Both the position numbers and the translations under genes were made by a program. The notes under the pieces were generated by a model, which was not told the DNA's origin, ran no database searches, and saw only the letters and a program-made list of their open reading frames with translations. DNA of 27,406 nt, from the NCBI GenBank assembly GCA_004335635.1, contig QAXH01005598.1:1158-28563 (forward strand), written 5' to 3'. The DNA comes from Chloromonas sp. AAM2 (lineage: Eukaryota > Chlorophyta > Chlorophyceae > Chlamydomonadales > Chlamydomonadaceae). Position 1 is the stretch's first letter. Each line of letters starts with the position of its first letter. This document shows, one piece after another, positions 11,165-20,703 of the stretch.

Positions 11165-14100
11165 TTACTCGGCAGCGGTCATAGCCGCTCCTCTCAACTT
11201 AACAGTGATGCGTTTGTTGCCCTCCTGCAGCAGTCTGAACACCTCGTCTCTGCTGCTGTGCCATGTGGCCATGACGGTGCCTCCCAGGTCCAGGCTGGTC
11301 AACGAGGGTAAGCTGCTCAGCACCTGCATGGCAACAGGATTAGGAGAGGTGCTATTCAAAACACCAGATTTGAAACTTGCATGACCAGCAACTACCCTTG
11401 ACAGTCCGGCATGACAAGCAACTACCCTTGATGCTCCCAGAAATTGTCCCAGAACTGGCAAACTTCCTTTTTTTTGTAATCCTAGCACTTGTGGATGCAT
11501 CGATTGATAACGCACTCTTGGTCTCCAAACCCTGCCCCGTATACTTTGTAAGTGTTGACTCCGAACCTCATGTGTGGATGGTCAACGCCATGAGCTACTC
11601 GAGCTACGCGTTACGACCATGCACACCTTCACATTGAAGTCGTTCAGCCGGCTGGCCTCGAGAACTAAGCTATTCAGCGTGCAACGAATAGCCGAGTCCT
11701 CGGCAACCAGCATGTCGATGCAGGGGAACGTCTGCGGGTGCTTGCACAGGGACAGGCTGCGAATTGCAGGCAGGCCGGACACGGCCCGGCACCCCGCTGG
11801 GGTCAGGTTTGGGCACCAGCCGATGCAGAGGGAAGTGAGGCTGGTCAGGGAAGACAGGGAGGAGAATCCTTCACCCCTGTGATCACGTGCACAGCCACAA
11901 GATACAAACTAACCCTCAACCACGCCTAGGCTCAAATAGAGCTGTAACCAAGGCTCAGTGCAAACTTAGGCTCAATCAGTGCTTACTAACTGTGTTCATC
12001 ACACCAATCAGTTCCTCCGTATTGACGATTGAGCGAGGGAGTGTAGTTTCAACATGGTTGTAACATTCAGTGAACGTGCGTAGGAGCGTCAATCCTGCCT
12101 GTAAGAGTGCGTGCGTGCCTTTTATTGTGTGGGTGTGAGTTTTTCCCTGTATTGTCACAAGGGGACCAGAAGATGGCATAAACCACGTCAACCAACAAGG
12201 GAGCAAGTGTGTGCGTGCGTGCGTGCGTGCGTGTGTGTGTGTGTGTGTGTGTGCGTGTGTGCGTGTGTGTCTCTGTATGTGCGTATTTTTACATCTGTAA
12301 CGTGCCGCAAGTGGAACAGAAGGATGGGGTAACAATTAATCATGCATCTGAGCAAGCAGCATATATAGTGAGCTCAAGGGCGTCAGTCCTGCCAGTAAGA
12401 CCCTGGCACTCACGTGAGGTTGAAGCACTTGTCCACTGTGAGGTGCCCGAGGGACTGGAGCTGTGCCAGGGCGGCCAGGCCCTCATCCGTCGCGCTGTGG
12501 GGCAGGCTCACGACCTGCGGGCACACAGGACAGGCACTCCACCACTCACGGTGCGGCAGCAGTCTGCGGAGGTAGATGTTCAATGCAAGAGGGCAGAAAT
12601 TTGTCCAATTCTGGGCCTTTGATAGCAATGCGCAGCAACCCAAACGGACAAGCTGTTGTGTCTGATGCCACTGTCTGACTATTTGACTGCCTGGCCAGTG
12701 AGGTACATGTGGCAAAGGCCTGGAAGCGACAAAGAATTTCTCACTAGCCATGTGTACTCGGTTATCTACCTACCATGATGGCTCGGTCATCTATCACATA
12801 CAAGCCTTCAAGCCTTAACATGGGACGTTGCCAACCCAAGGCAAACCGTGTCTGAATTTGCGTCCACAACAGCGCATCCCAGGAGACAAACCAGCGCACT
12901 TTTGCTCCACTGATGCACACTTAGTCATGGCCAAGCAAGACATGCTACTGGTGCAATGCGTAGTGGATGCTTCTTCTGTCCCACTTGTCAGAGACCCACA
13001 CAAACAAATGCTTACACCTGGTCGTGCTGGCACACGCACACAAACCGTGGCATGGGTTGAACCATGATAGGCACTGTAACAACGATGATGCATACAAACC
13101 TGTGCCAGCGTACCTCCAGTTTGTGGCAGTGCTGTGCCACCACCCTCAGGTCCTGGCACTGCAGTCTGCTGTGTGAGAGGTCGAGCTCTACCAGACCGCA
13201 CCCGCCAGGGTGGGTAGCCAGGCTCAGCACCTGAATACAAGAGGATGCTGATGTTGTTTAATTGAACAGAGGTTTTCACTGTCAGCCGAAAGGTACGAAC
13301 AGTCGTAAGGCTATTGACCTTGAGCCCAGGTCTAGTTGGTATCTCAACTCTGCGCCATGGACAAAAGCAGGAGTTGACAAGAAAAATGAGGGTCAGGTGT
13401 GCAGGGCAGGTGCTGCGAATTATGGTGTTCTGCAGGCATGCACTCCAGGCCATGACTTCAGGCGCTCTAGTCAGCCCGCAGCTCTTGTGCCAAAACAGTC
13501 TACTGAAGCATGGTTCATTTGTTTCAGAAAGTAGCAACATTGGCACAGCAACTGGGAGATAGCCAAAGGCACAGCGAGCATGATGTTCCAGATAAGTACC
13601 TGGTTGATGTACGCTGGTTGACGGCGGTTGGCTGGGCAGGGCTGCCAGGACTGCAGTATGCATGGATTGCAAGCCTGCAGAGCGCAAAGGAGGAAGTTGC
13701 TGTGGTGCTGTTGCTGTGCTAATGATCCGTCTAAACAGGCTGGTAGCCAGATGGAAGAATGCAGCCCACCGCCTGACCGCAGGCTATGCAGGCTATGCAG
13801 ACTCAGTGTGCAAGCATAGCGTGTTCGTGCATAGCAGACCGCTCCAACACTTTACACAGGTCAACAATCAACCCCGCAAACGTCAGACCTTGTAATGTTG
13901 CACTCTGTGTGATGCAGTGAGCTATATTTGACAGGTCAGAAATGCCTGTCAATGTTGTGTTGCAAGCTTCATTGCGGGGTGACAACCTGGGACCCGTGCG
14001 AGGCTCCTCCTTGCAGGGCACGTCCTAAAGAGGCTCTCTATTGTGGCTCCTCCAATGCAATAGCATACAAGTGTGATCTCTGGGAGAGGCATGTGCCGTG

Positions 14101-15039
14101 TGTGGGCGTGTGCTGTCGAGCAGGATGTGGCAGGGCCACACCTCTTGCAGCTTGTTCCACACACACACAACAAGGCCCGCTACACAACAAGCAACACTAC
14201 ACGAACGCAGTACTGGTGCCATACCTTCAGGATGAGATTCCATGTGGTGTCGTGCAGCACAGCCGACACGTCTGCCCTCAGGCTTCGCAAACGCCACATG
14301 AGGTTTTTGTTGTGGGCCAAGAAAAGCACCACTCTGTCTGACGTTAAGCCTTCACTCAGCAGGACCATGGAGCAGGCGTTTGGAAAACTTGCAAGCGCCC
14401 GTGCTGCGGCCATGCATTACAGGCATGTGCGTTGTGTCCAGCAGCTGAAATGTTTCTGTGCATCCCGGGGTGACAAGGCAAGCCAGTGTGTCAGTTCCTT
14501 TGCAGTGCATGGGCATTTGTGGTGGATGATAGCCCAGTCGATCAGTAGCAATGTATGTGCAACTACACAGTGACTGGAAGGCACAGAAGCAGACATGGAC
14601 ACTTTGCCACGTAGAATGGACATCTCAAGTGCAGCCCTTGCGAGTGTTCAGTCGTGCCGTTGTCAGCAGAAAGGCCGTGTTCTTGTTGCCCAACGTTCAT
14701 GCTGCTAGGAGATTGAAAGCATTCCCAGGTACAGGGGAAAATCCTTTGGACGGTCAAATGACAGCTTCCACGTGGCCAAGGATAAATACCTTGAACAGCA
14801 GCATCAGCAGCTGTGACAGCAAGCTTGTGCAGTCTGATGCACAGCACGCTCTCGTCTACCAGCAGCCTGCATGCCTTGCATGCAAGGCGGAGACTGGCCG
14901 CTCGCATCCCAGGCATCCGCTCGATGACTTCGCCTTGTATTGTCTCTGGCAGCGCTCGGAGTAGGCGCCAGTACTCGTGGCCTTCGGGTTCTACTGCGTG
15001 GCCGGGAGAGCAGGCCTCGACCACCTGGCAGGCCTCCAT
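11165..15039 (-). CDS. F-box / leucine-rich-repeat protein, complete, seven exons
   Basis: Exons in order of translation: 15039-14790, 14403-14225, 14024-13851, 13230-13114, 12514-12414, 11876-11627, 11323-11165. Phases match at every junction, giving 409 aa ending in TAA. The third exon's donor (GTGTTG) is weak, so its end is the least certain boundary. Residues about 29-70 look like an F-box (RALPETIQGEVIERMPGMRA, then RLACKACRLLVDESV). The second half is LRR of the Cys-containing/AMN1 type: GLVELDLSHSRLQCQDLRVV, SLGHLTVDKCFNLT, SLTSLCIGWCPNLTPAGC, NSLVLEASRLNDFNVK, SLTSLDLGGTVM. F-box/LRR proteins are substrate-recognition parts of SCF ubiquitin ligases by family knowledge; the target here is unknown. 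The ATG at 15039 has a good context (GGAATGG); in-frame ATGs at 15120 and 15069 would add 27 or 10 residues. Introns carry a GT microsatellite and repeat copy E lies close to the last exon. Confidence 0.87.
11379..11435 (+). repeat. 30-bp tandem duplication in last F-box/LRR intron
   Basis: Two near-identical units starting GCATGACCAGCAACTACCCT (11379) and GCATGACAAGCAACTACCCT (11409), inside the intron between the last two exons and next to repeat copy E. Confidence 0.8.
11440..11477 (-). repeat. Dispersed A-run repeat, copy E
   Basis: Minus strand: A-run, GGAAG, the core TTTGCCAGTTCTGGGACA, ATTTCTGGG. It sits in the last intron of the F-box/LRR gene, directly after the 30-bp tandem duplication. 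Confidence 0.75.
12207..12292. repeat. (GCGT)n / (GT)n microsatellite
   Basis: About 85 bases of GTGC/GTGT repeats, within the F-box/LRR intron 12413-11877. Longest pure (GT)n run is about 20 bases. Confidence 0.95.
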
Positions 15040-15609
15040 TCCTTCACAAATGAGGTGATTTTTGTTCATATGACAAACAACAGAATGCCTAGGCGTCTTA
15101 AGTACGTCTGATTCTCGCAATTAATGTTCGCCAGACAAACGCTTGAATTGTCGGTTTGCGATGTCTAGTCTTTCTGCTTTCTTTGCCAGGCGCGAACATC
15201 AAACTGTGCTGTCTCACAGAAGAACGCACACCACCACAGCGTGACTAAACTGTTGTCTAGGTGGCATGTCATGCTAGTGAGGCACCGGTGCCAGTGGCAT
15301 GCCCACACAACAGCCGGTTGCAACAGGCATAGCAACCCTGGGCCAGCAAGAAAGCTCCGCAACTCAGCCAGTTGCAGGATGGGATTAAGGCAAAGTTAGG
15401 GTAAGGCTAGGGTGTGGGACACGTTAGTAAGACGTAACTAACACGGTGCTGTTTAGTTTTAATGCAGCATGTACAGTAGCCCGTGGCTACGCACGGTCAG
15501 GAGAACCATTGTTTACACGTGCTGAAAGATTCAAGAACCACACATCATACATCGTATACAGCATCAAATCATAACCGTCTATAGCTCCTAATCATAGTTC
15601 AGGCTTACA

Positions 15610-15759
15610 NNNNNNNNNNNNNNNNNNNNNNNNNNNNNNNNNNNNNNNNNNNNNNNNNNNNNNNNNNNNNNNNNNNNNNNNNNNNNNNNNNNNNNNNNNN
15701 NNNNNNNNNNNNNNNNNNNNNNNNNNNNNNNNNNNNNNNNNNNNNNNNNNNNNNNNNNN
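15610..15759. other. Assembly gap (150 N)
   Basis: 150 unresolved bases. The gap cuts into the helicase remnant on its right side. Confidence 1.
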
Positions 15760-16200
15760 AGCAAGGGCTTGGAAGGTAAACCCCAACCCTCTTGAAGGTC
15801 TGCCCCTGGCTCTTGTTGATCGTCATAGCGAAAGCTGGCCGAACAGGGAATTGCCGGCGAACGAAGCTAAATGGCATGTCAGTGTTAGATGGCTCTATGG
15901 AAATACGTGGAATGAGCACACTGGTGCCTATGTGTGCAGCGGCATCCGTTATGATCTCTGCCTGAATGACCCGTGGCCGCAGTGCCTGCACAATAAGACG
16001 TGTGCCATTGGCCAATCCAGCTGCTGGGTTCAGGTTGCGTAGCAGCATGATGGGGCCTCCCAACCTTGAGCTTCAGCTCATGGCTGGGCATGCCTTGTGG
16101 CTACAATGTGTTGAGAAACTCAGGAGGGTATGCGGCAGCATCGTCGTCATGGCCAACGTAGTCAGCACTGTGGTTCAGAATTCTGTCACGTGCGCATGCA
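15760..16200 (-). pseudogene. PIF1-like / Helitron-type helicase remnant, C-terminal part
   Basis: The minus strand reads as the last third of a PIF1-type SF1B DNA helicase of the kind carried by Helitron transposons and also found as cellular genes. Order of blocks: NHSADYVGHDDDAAAYPPEF, PSHELKLKVG, then GGPIMLLRNLNPAAGLANGT, FVRRQFPVRPAFAMTINKSQ and GQTFKRVGVYLPSP near 15764. It is broken: a TAG stands at 16103-16101 (after EFLNTL), and a frame change falls at about 16058-16064, between the conserved ELKLKVG and PIMLLRNL blocks. The final residues are lost in the N gap and the ATPase motifs I-III are not present upstream. With two lesions this is most likely a dead mobile-element copy rather than the cell's own helicase. 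Confidence 0.85.
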
Positions 16201-16637
16201 GGCAGACCGTGTAGCCCAGCATTTGGGAGCTATGGGGAGGGTTGGGCCAGGTTGGACGGCAGTTGATGGACAAGGCCAGGGCAGCCAAATTGGCCCCCAC
16301 AGGCCAGTGAAACTCGCTACAGAGTCATGCCACCAGTCATGCAGCGTCGCCTTCTTGGGGTTAGAATGAGGTGTCTTGTTACGCTTAGCGTACTTAGCGT
16401 ACTTTGTGTCAAGTTACTCAAACTTCAGTTACAAGGAGGGAGTGCACACCATGAAGCACGTCCAACGCAAACATCAACTATTTACGCAAATTGCAAAAAT
16501 TTCAGGGGAATCTGGCCGTGTCAGCAAGGCCCTTGTGGCCATCACACCACAGAACAGCCTCTGAGACGGGCGATAAGTGGCCACTCTGACGTCATGAGAG
16601 CTTCATCTTGAAGAGCCAGATGGTTTGGGGAAGCCTT

Positions 16638-16697
16638 TTCAGAGTACAGCTTTACCAAACGGGCCTCTTCAGAGTACAGCTTTACCGAACGCTTTCT
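16638..16697 (+). repeat. 30-bp tandem duplication
   Basis: Two copies starting TTCAGAGTACAGCTTTACCA (16638) and TTCAGAGTACAGCTTTACCG (16668), period 30. Confidence 0.85.
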
Positions 16698-17448
16698 AGT
16701 GCACGGTGTTAATGGTGGTTGATGTACCAGAACAGCTTGGCATCCTGAACATCTCGTGGTTCCACTGTCATTGTCAATGCATTTTGCTGGTCTAGACTAG
16801 TCGTCTGTGCAGCAACCTCAATACACTACGATGTGTGCACGAGTACTCTATAAGCCGAGACGGTGTCCTGGAAGCTGACCATATTTGACACTGCTAGGCT
16901 TGTAGAGGCATGAGTGTAGACATCACCATCAGAGGCACAAATCGCTTGACACAAGCAAACAAACAATTGCTTTGACTTGCTGGACAGGTTTGTGTGTTTA
17001 CATCAGTGGTGGTTAACAATTCCCCTTACACTTGATAGGTTACTAGGCCGTTCGGATATACAGTCGCTCGGCAATAGAGCTCCAATTGACATTGACGCAT
17101 TTTAGTACAGTGACAGGCTTGATTGGCTGTGTAGCCGTGTATCCCTGTCTTGCACCTGCCAAGTTTGATATGTGACCAACCTATTGAAGCAATAGAGAAT
17201 GCGTCAGTGAGCGTGTGCTGTGACGAATACCCGCTGGGGCAAGCTGAGGAACTGGAGAAGTCATGGCAAGCTGCATTGCCAGCAGCTTCTGCTCTGTTGT
17301 TCCACCAGCTCGAGTCAGGAGCTGTTTGCTGTAGGGGAGAAGTTACTCACGCCGCAGTGACTGAAAAAAAAAGTTTTTCCGGTGCTACCGTAGTGTGTTA
17401 CATTCCATCAATGGATAAATGGAGAAGCGCACAACACTTCACATTGTC

Positions 17449-17521
17449 AAAATGCCCAGATTGGGGCTTGCAGTCAATGGCAGCCAAAATGCCCAGTTTG
17501 AGGCTTGCAGTCAGTGGCAGT
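17449..17521 (+). repeat. 37-bp tandem duplication
   Basis: Two copies with period 37 starting AAAATGCCCAGATTGGGGCT (17449) and AAAATGCCCAGTTTGAGGCT (17486), about four mismatches apart. Confidence 0.85.
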
Positions 17522-17700
17522 ACAGTCAGATGAATCTGCAGCGATGAACGAGCTTGGGACAGATTGGACCCTGAAACGGAATACTATTCTATACAACGGC
17601 AACAAAGCTATGCTACGAATGTGGGTCAAACCAGGAGCCATGTCACACATGGATGGCAGATCCAGAAACACGGGAGTGGAGATACCAGTACCAGGTGTGC

Positions 17701-19596
17701 TCAGTGCTTGCAGGTCTTGCAAGGGACCTTGGAGGGGATGGGGGCGTGAGGGTCGGTGCAGGGTGCCTGGCTCTCTGGAGACGCGCAGGCGTAGTAGCGG
17801 TTCTGCTTCTCATCGTACACGTTCTTGCAGATGGTATCCATGGCACCCTCAGCGCAGTAGGCGCAGCACTTGGCCTGTAAGGAGGGAGTTGCCAGTGAAC
17901 AAGGTGTCAGTAAACCGCAAGGTGTGTCAATGCGGTTTTGCAGAGGGCATGATGTCAGTGCTTTGCACACGCGTGCAGTACATCAGCAGCTATGAGCAGC
18001 TGCCTGGCTGGGTTATCGCTGTCCTGCATAAGAAATTCCAACCTTCATTGGCTATCAGGTCGATTGAAATGCTTGCTGGACCGATGAGCAGGATGGCATA
18101 ACGACATGCTGTCAAGCCTCAAGCGACTAACGACATGCTGTCAAGCCTCAAGCGACTAACGACATGCTGTCAAGCCTCAAGCGACTGTGATAAGATTGTG
18201 CGGTGGTTTCTCACCTTGTATCCTGCCCTGAACTGCCACACGCCGTAGTCAAAGGCGACGTTGCTGGTGCACAGGTCCCTGACCGTCAGATCAGGCACAG
18301 AGTTGGTATTGGTGTAGCCCCACTCCTCCTTTGGCTTCTCAGTCTTGGGCTGCTCAGTCTTGGGTTGGCAGTTGTTGCACTTGGGCTTCTCCTCCTTGGG
18401 CTGCTCGGTCTTGGGCTGGCAGGTCTGGCACACGGGCTTGGAAGGGATGGGGGCGTGGGGGTCAGTGCAGGGCGCCTGGCTCTCTGGAGACGCGCAGGCG
18501 TAGTAGCGGTTCTGCTTCTCATCGTACACGTTCTTGCAGATGGTATCCATGGCACCCTCAGCGCAGTAGGCGCAGCACTTGGCCTGCACAGAGGGAGTTG
18601 CAAGTAAAAGTGTGTCAGTGGTGTGCGTCAGGCAATTGCACTCAAGGGTTAGCGGTGAGCAGAGTGGCAGTGATTTGCGAGCATGTGGTGTGGTGTGCGA
18701 TCCATGATCAGCGTAGATGAGTTGCCACATTCATGCTTTGCCCACATGAGCTCCGACTGCACATCTAGGTCACGTGATGCTGGCTGAGCAAACAAGCAGG
18801 CTTAGCGAGCTGTGTAACTGGGCTGGCTGTTGTCGCTAGTTTGCAACCGTCTCACCTTGTATCCGGTCCTGAACTTCCACACGCCGTAGTCAAAGGCGAC
18901 GTTGCTGGTGCACAGGTCCCTGACCGTCAGATCAGGCACAGAGTTGGTGTTGGTGTACCACCAGGTGTTCTTCTTCGGCTCCTCAACCTGGGGCTTGCAG
19001 TTGTGGCAGGCGGGCTTGTCAGTCTTGGGCTGCCACTTGTGCCCCAAAAGTGCGCGGGCGGTAGACCTGCGGGATGGCACACGAACGCGCGATGTTTGAA
19101 TGAGTACACAGGAGTTTTCATGAAGCAGGCTGTAGGCTGTAGTTGCAGCGCGGTGATGGGTGCCCGAGCCGGTTCGCAAGCATAACGGCAAATGGGATTT
19201 TGAGAAGGGGATTTCTTACCGTGGGTTGCTGCCTTCCGCAAAGGCGATGCTGGCAAGGCCTACAATTGCAGCAGAAAAGCAAACAGGTTGAGACGCACAT
19301 GCGGAGGGCATCAGACGTTGGAAATCATTTGAGTGGTAGGCCCACACAGCTGCAGTTGTAGAAATGTATTGTGTGCGTGCCAGATGTTGTCGTTGCTGTC
19401 GATTGATGCAATTGATGACTGGCTGTTATGGGCAACGCAGCGTTGAACCGGTGATGACTGGATCCACCCGGTAAAAGTGTGTGGTTTGACCGTGCCCCAT
19501 GCGCGATTCGCTATGCTCTCCAACCAGCAGATGCCCTGACATACCTGAAAGCAGAGCGAGGGCCAGGAGTGCGCGTGCCATGCTCGAGCTCCTCAT
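17701..19596 (-). CDS. Secreted Cys-rich protein with two near-identical 83-aa modules
   Basis: Exons: 19596-19545, 19259-19220, 19066-18856, 18583-18215, 17874-17701. All GT-AG, in phase, giving 281 aa ending in TGA. Residues 1-25 are a clear signal peptide (MRSSSMAR, then ALLALALLSGLASIA, cut probably after AFA). Residues 68-150 and 191-273 are the same 83-aa module with only two differences (K/Q, T/A). Each module begins YTNTNSVPDLTVRDLCTSNV, has CCAYCAEGAMDTICKNVYD and ends SPESQAPCTDPHAPIPSK, with seven Cys. Linkers before, between and after are Lys/Pro/Glu/Gln-rich and carry CxxC pairs (CHNC, CQTC, CNNC, CKTC) and repeats such as QPKTEQPK. Each module is split by a phase-0 intron at the same spot (GYK / AKCC), so an intron-containing unit was duplicated. 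I do not recognise the family; an extracellular matrix or cell-wall role is a guess from secretion, Cys content and Pro-rich linkers. Confidence 0.88.
18100..18187 (+). repeat. 29-bp tandem repeat, three copies, in intron 4 of the Cys-rich gene
   Basis: Three identical-looking units of 29 bases beginning CGACATGCTGTCAAGCCTCA at 18102, 18131 and 18160. It lies 28 bases from the exon 4 donor, on the gene's downstream side. Confidence 0.9.
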
Positions 19597-19738
19597 GTTG
19601 TTGATCGACTTGTCCTACAAAGACTTGCGCTTGGCAGCGAGATGTGTGCTCGGCTAGCCGAAACGTAGAATGCAAGCCTGAGTGAAGGTCGACAACGGAG
19701 CAGCCGGCCTTCTGGTAGGAATGCAAATCAAGTGCCTG

Positions 19739-19749
19739 GCTTTTTATGC
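19739..19749 (-). promoter_or_regulatory. Possible TATA box of the Cys-rich gene
   Basis: Minus strand TGCATAAAAAGCC, about 145 bases upstream of the ATG at 19596. Placement is reasonable for an algal promoter but the motif is not perfect. Confidence 0.4.
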
Positions 19750-20015
19750 ATTGTGGAAAAAATGAACAGCTTTGAAACGGCGGCCCGGCCATGTGATCCG
19801 GGATCCGGCACCGTTTTTCCCTCTGCCGGCGTACGAGAAAAATGGCCCTGAAGAATGGAAGTCAAGGGATGCGCTCTGCCTATCGTTTCCTCGCGTTCCA
19901 AGTGCAAGGCAGAGGCCAAGGCGTTACGAGATAACTGCGACCCTTTATTTGCCACTGACAACAACTCTGCACTTGCTGTATTGAGAATTGGTTCAGTCAT
20001 GATTCAGTCTTGTCA

Positions 20016-20507
20016 CAATGAAAAACGAAGTTTGCCAGTTCTGCAGTGGCACCACTGGAACCCGTGTTGTAAGTGCGTGTTGTGGAGAGCAAGGGGTACA
20101 ATGTGCTGTGTGTGGTTCTCACCGGCTCACACACAGGGTCTGAGTTGCTTCTGTTCAGTTGACCCACCGTGTAAGTAAGCGTGTGTTCGGACTGTGTGCC
20201 AACTGCGTGGCCATGCCACTGTCCCAGTACATGGCCTCGGATGCATCTTTCAGCTTCTGGTCATTGAACAGTTCGGTGTATATGGCCAACACAAGGAGCA
20301 CATGCAGGGTCCATCCTTGGCTTGCCGTACTGTGTTGCTTGCCATACCCTGCGCTTTTTACAACCCTTGGCCCTACGAATGTTACTTGCGAGTCTACTCA
20401 GCAGTTGTCAAGGTTTGGTTTTAGTGCCGTCACAATCAAAAAAAAGGAATTTCGCATTCCTTCCCTCGGCAAGTTGTACAATGGTTACGTGCACCACACC
20501 GTCTACC

Positions 20508-20542
<35 letters not shown>

Positions 20543-20703
20543 CAGCGACACACCATGGTGGACAGATAACACTGACCCAGCCCAATCACACGACAACACT
20601 GAATCGTCACACCACATTTCTCACACGCACCACAAACACACTGGTTCCAGTGTCGGTCTCAAAATTGTCCCAGAAATGGAAAACTTTTTTGTTTGGAGCA
20701 ATG
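20016..20703. mobile_element. Possible MITE-like element bounded by inverted copies of the dispersed repeat
   Basis: The left end (20022-20078, plus strand) and right end (20635-20695, minus strand) both run from an A-run through AAGTTTKCCAKTTCTG to CACTGGAACC and a GTGCGTG, so they form imperfect terminal inverted repeats of about 60 bases. The right end keeps the complete dyad CACTGGTTCCAGTG at 20639-20652. The interior holds an (AC)n microsatellite at 20509-20539 and a second A-run with GGAATTTCGCATTCC near 20440, and no transposase. CAATG occurs on both flanks (20016-20020, 20699-20703), but the right copy is about eight bases from the repeat end, so a target-site duplication is doubtful. 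Confidence 0.45.
20509..20539. repeat. (AC)n microsatellite
   Basis: About 15 AC units, inside the possible MITE-like element. Confidence 0.95.

Larger units (their letters stand above)
16210..17700. other. Spacer with small tandem repeats
   Basis: No gene is supported. A 127-codon plus-strand frame (17150-17533) reads moderately like protein but has no recognisable domain and overlaps a tandem duplication. Two small tandem repeats are listed separately. Confidence 0.5.

Noticed and set aside
8986..11500. Shared peptide IVPELANF in two plus-strand frames as a conserved protein motif
   Set aside because: It is just the dispersed repeat core translated in the same frame at two places, not a protein domain.
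12590..12615. A further copy of the dispersed repeat (AAATTTGTCCAATTCTGGG)
   Set aside because: Too many mismatches and no A-run; could be chance.
12815..13687. A 290-codon minus-strand frame, the longest in the window
   Set aside because: It runs across an F-box/LRR exon (13230-13114) in the wrong frame and across two introns. Its sequence shows no domain, and the exon it covers is clearly read in another frame with matching splice sites.
15380..15415. TTAGGGTAAGGCTAGGGTGTGGG as a telomere-like tract
   Set aside because: Only one true TTAGGG-like unit and no tandem array; algal telomeres are long TTTTAGGG or TTTAGGG arrays.
18100..18187. The three 29-bp units as a CRISPR array
   Set aside because: The units are directly adjacent without spacers and lie in an intron of a eukaryotic gene.
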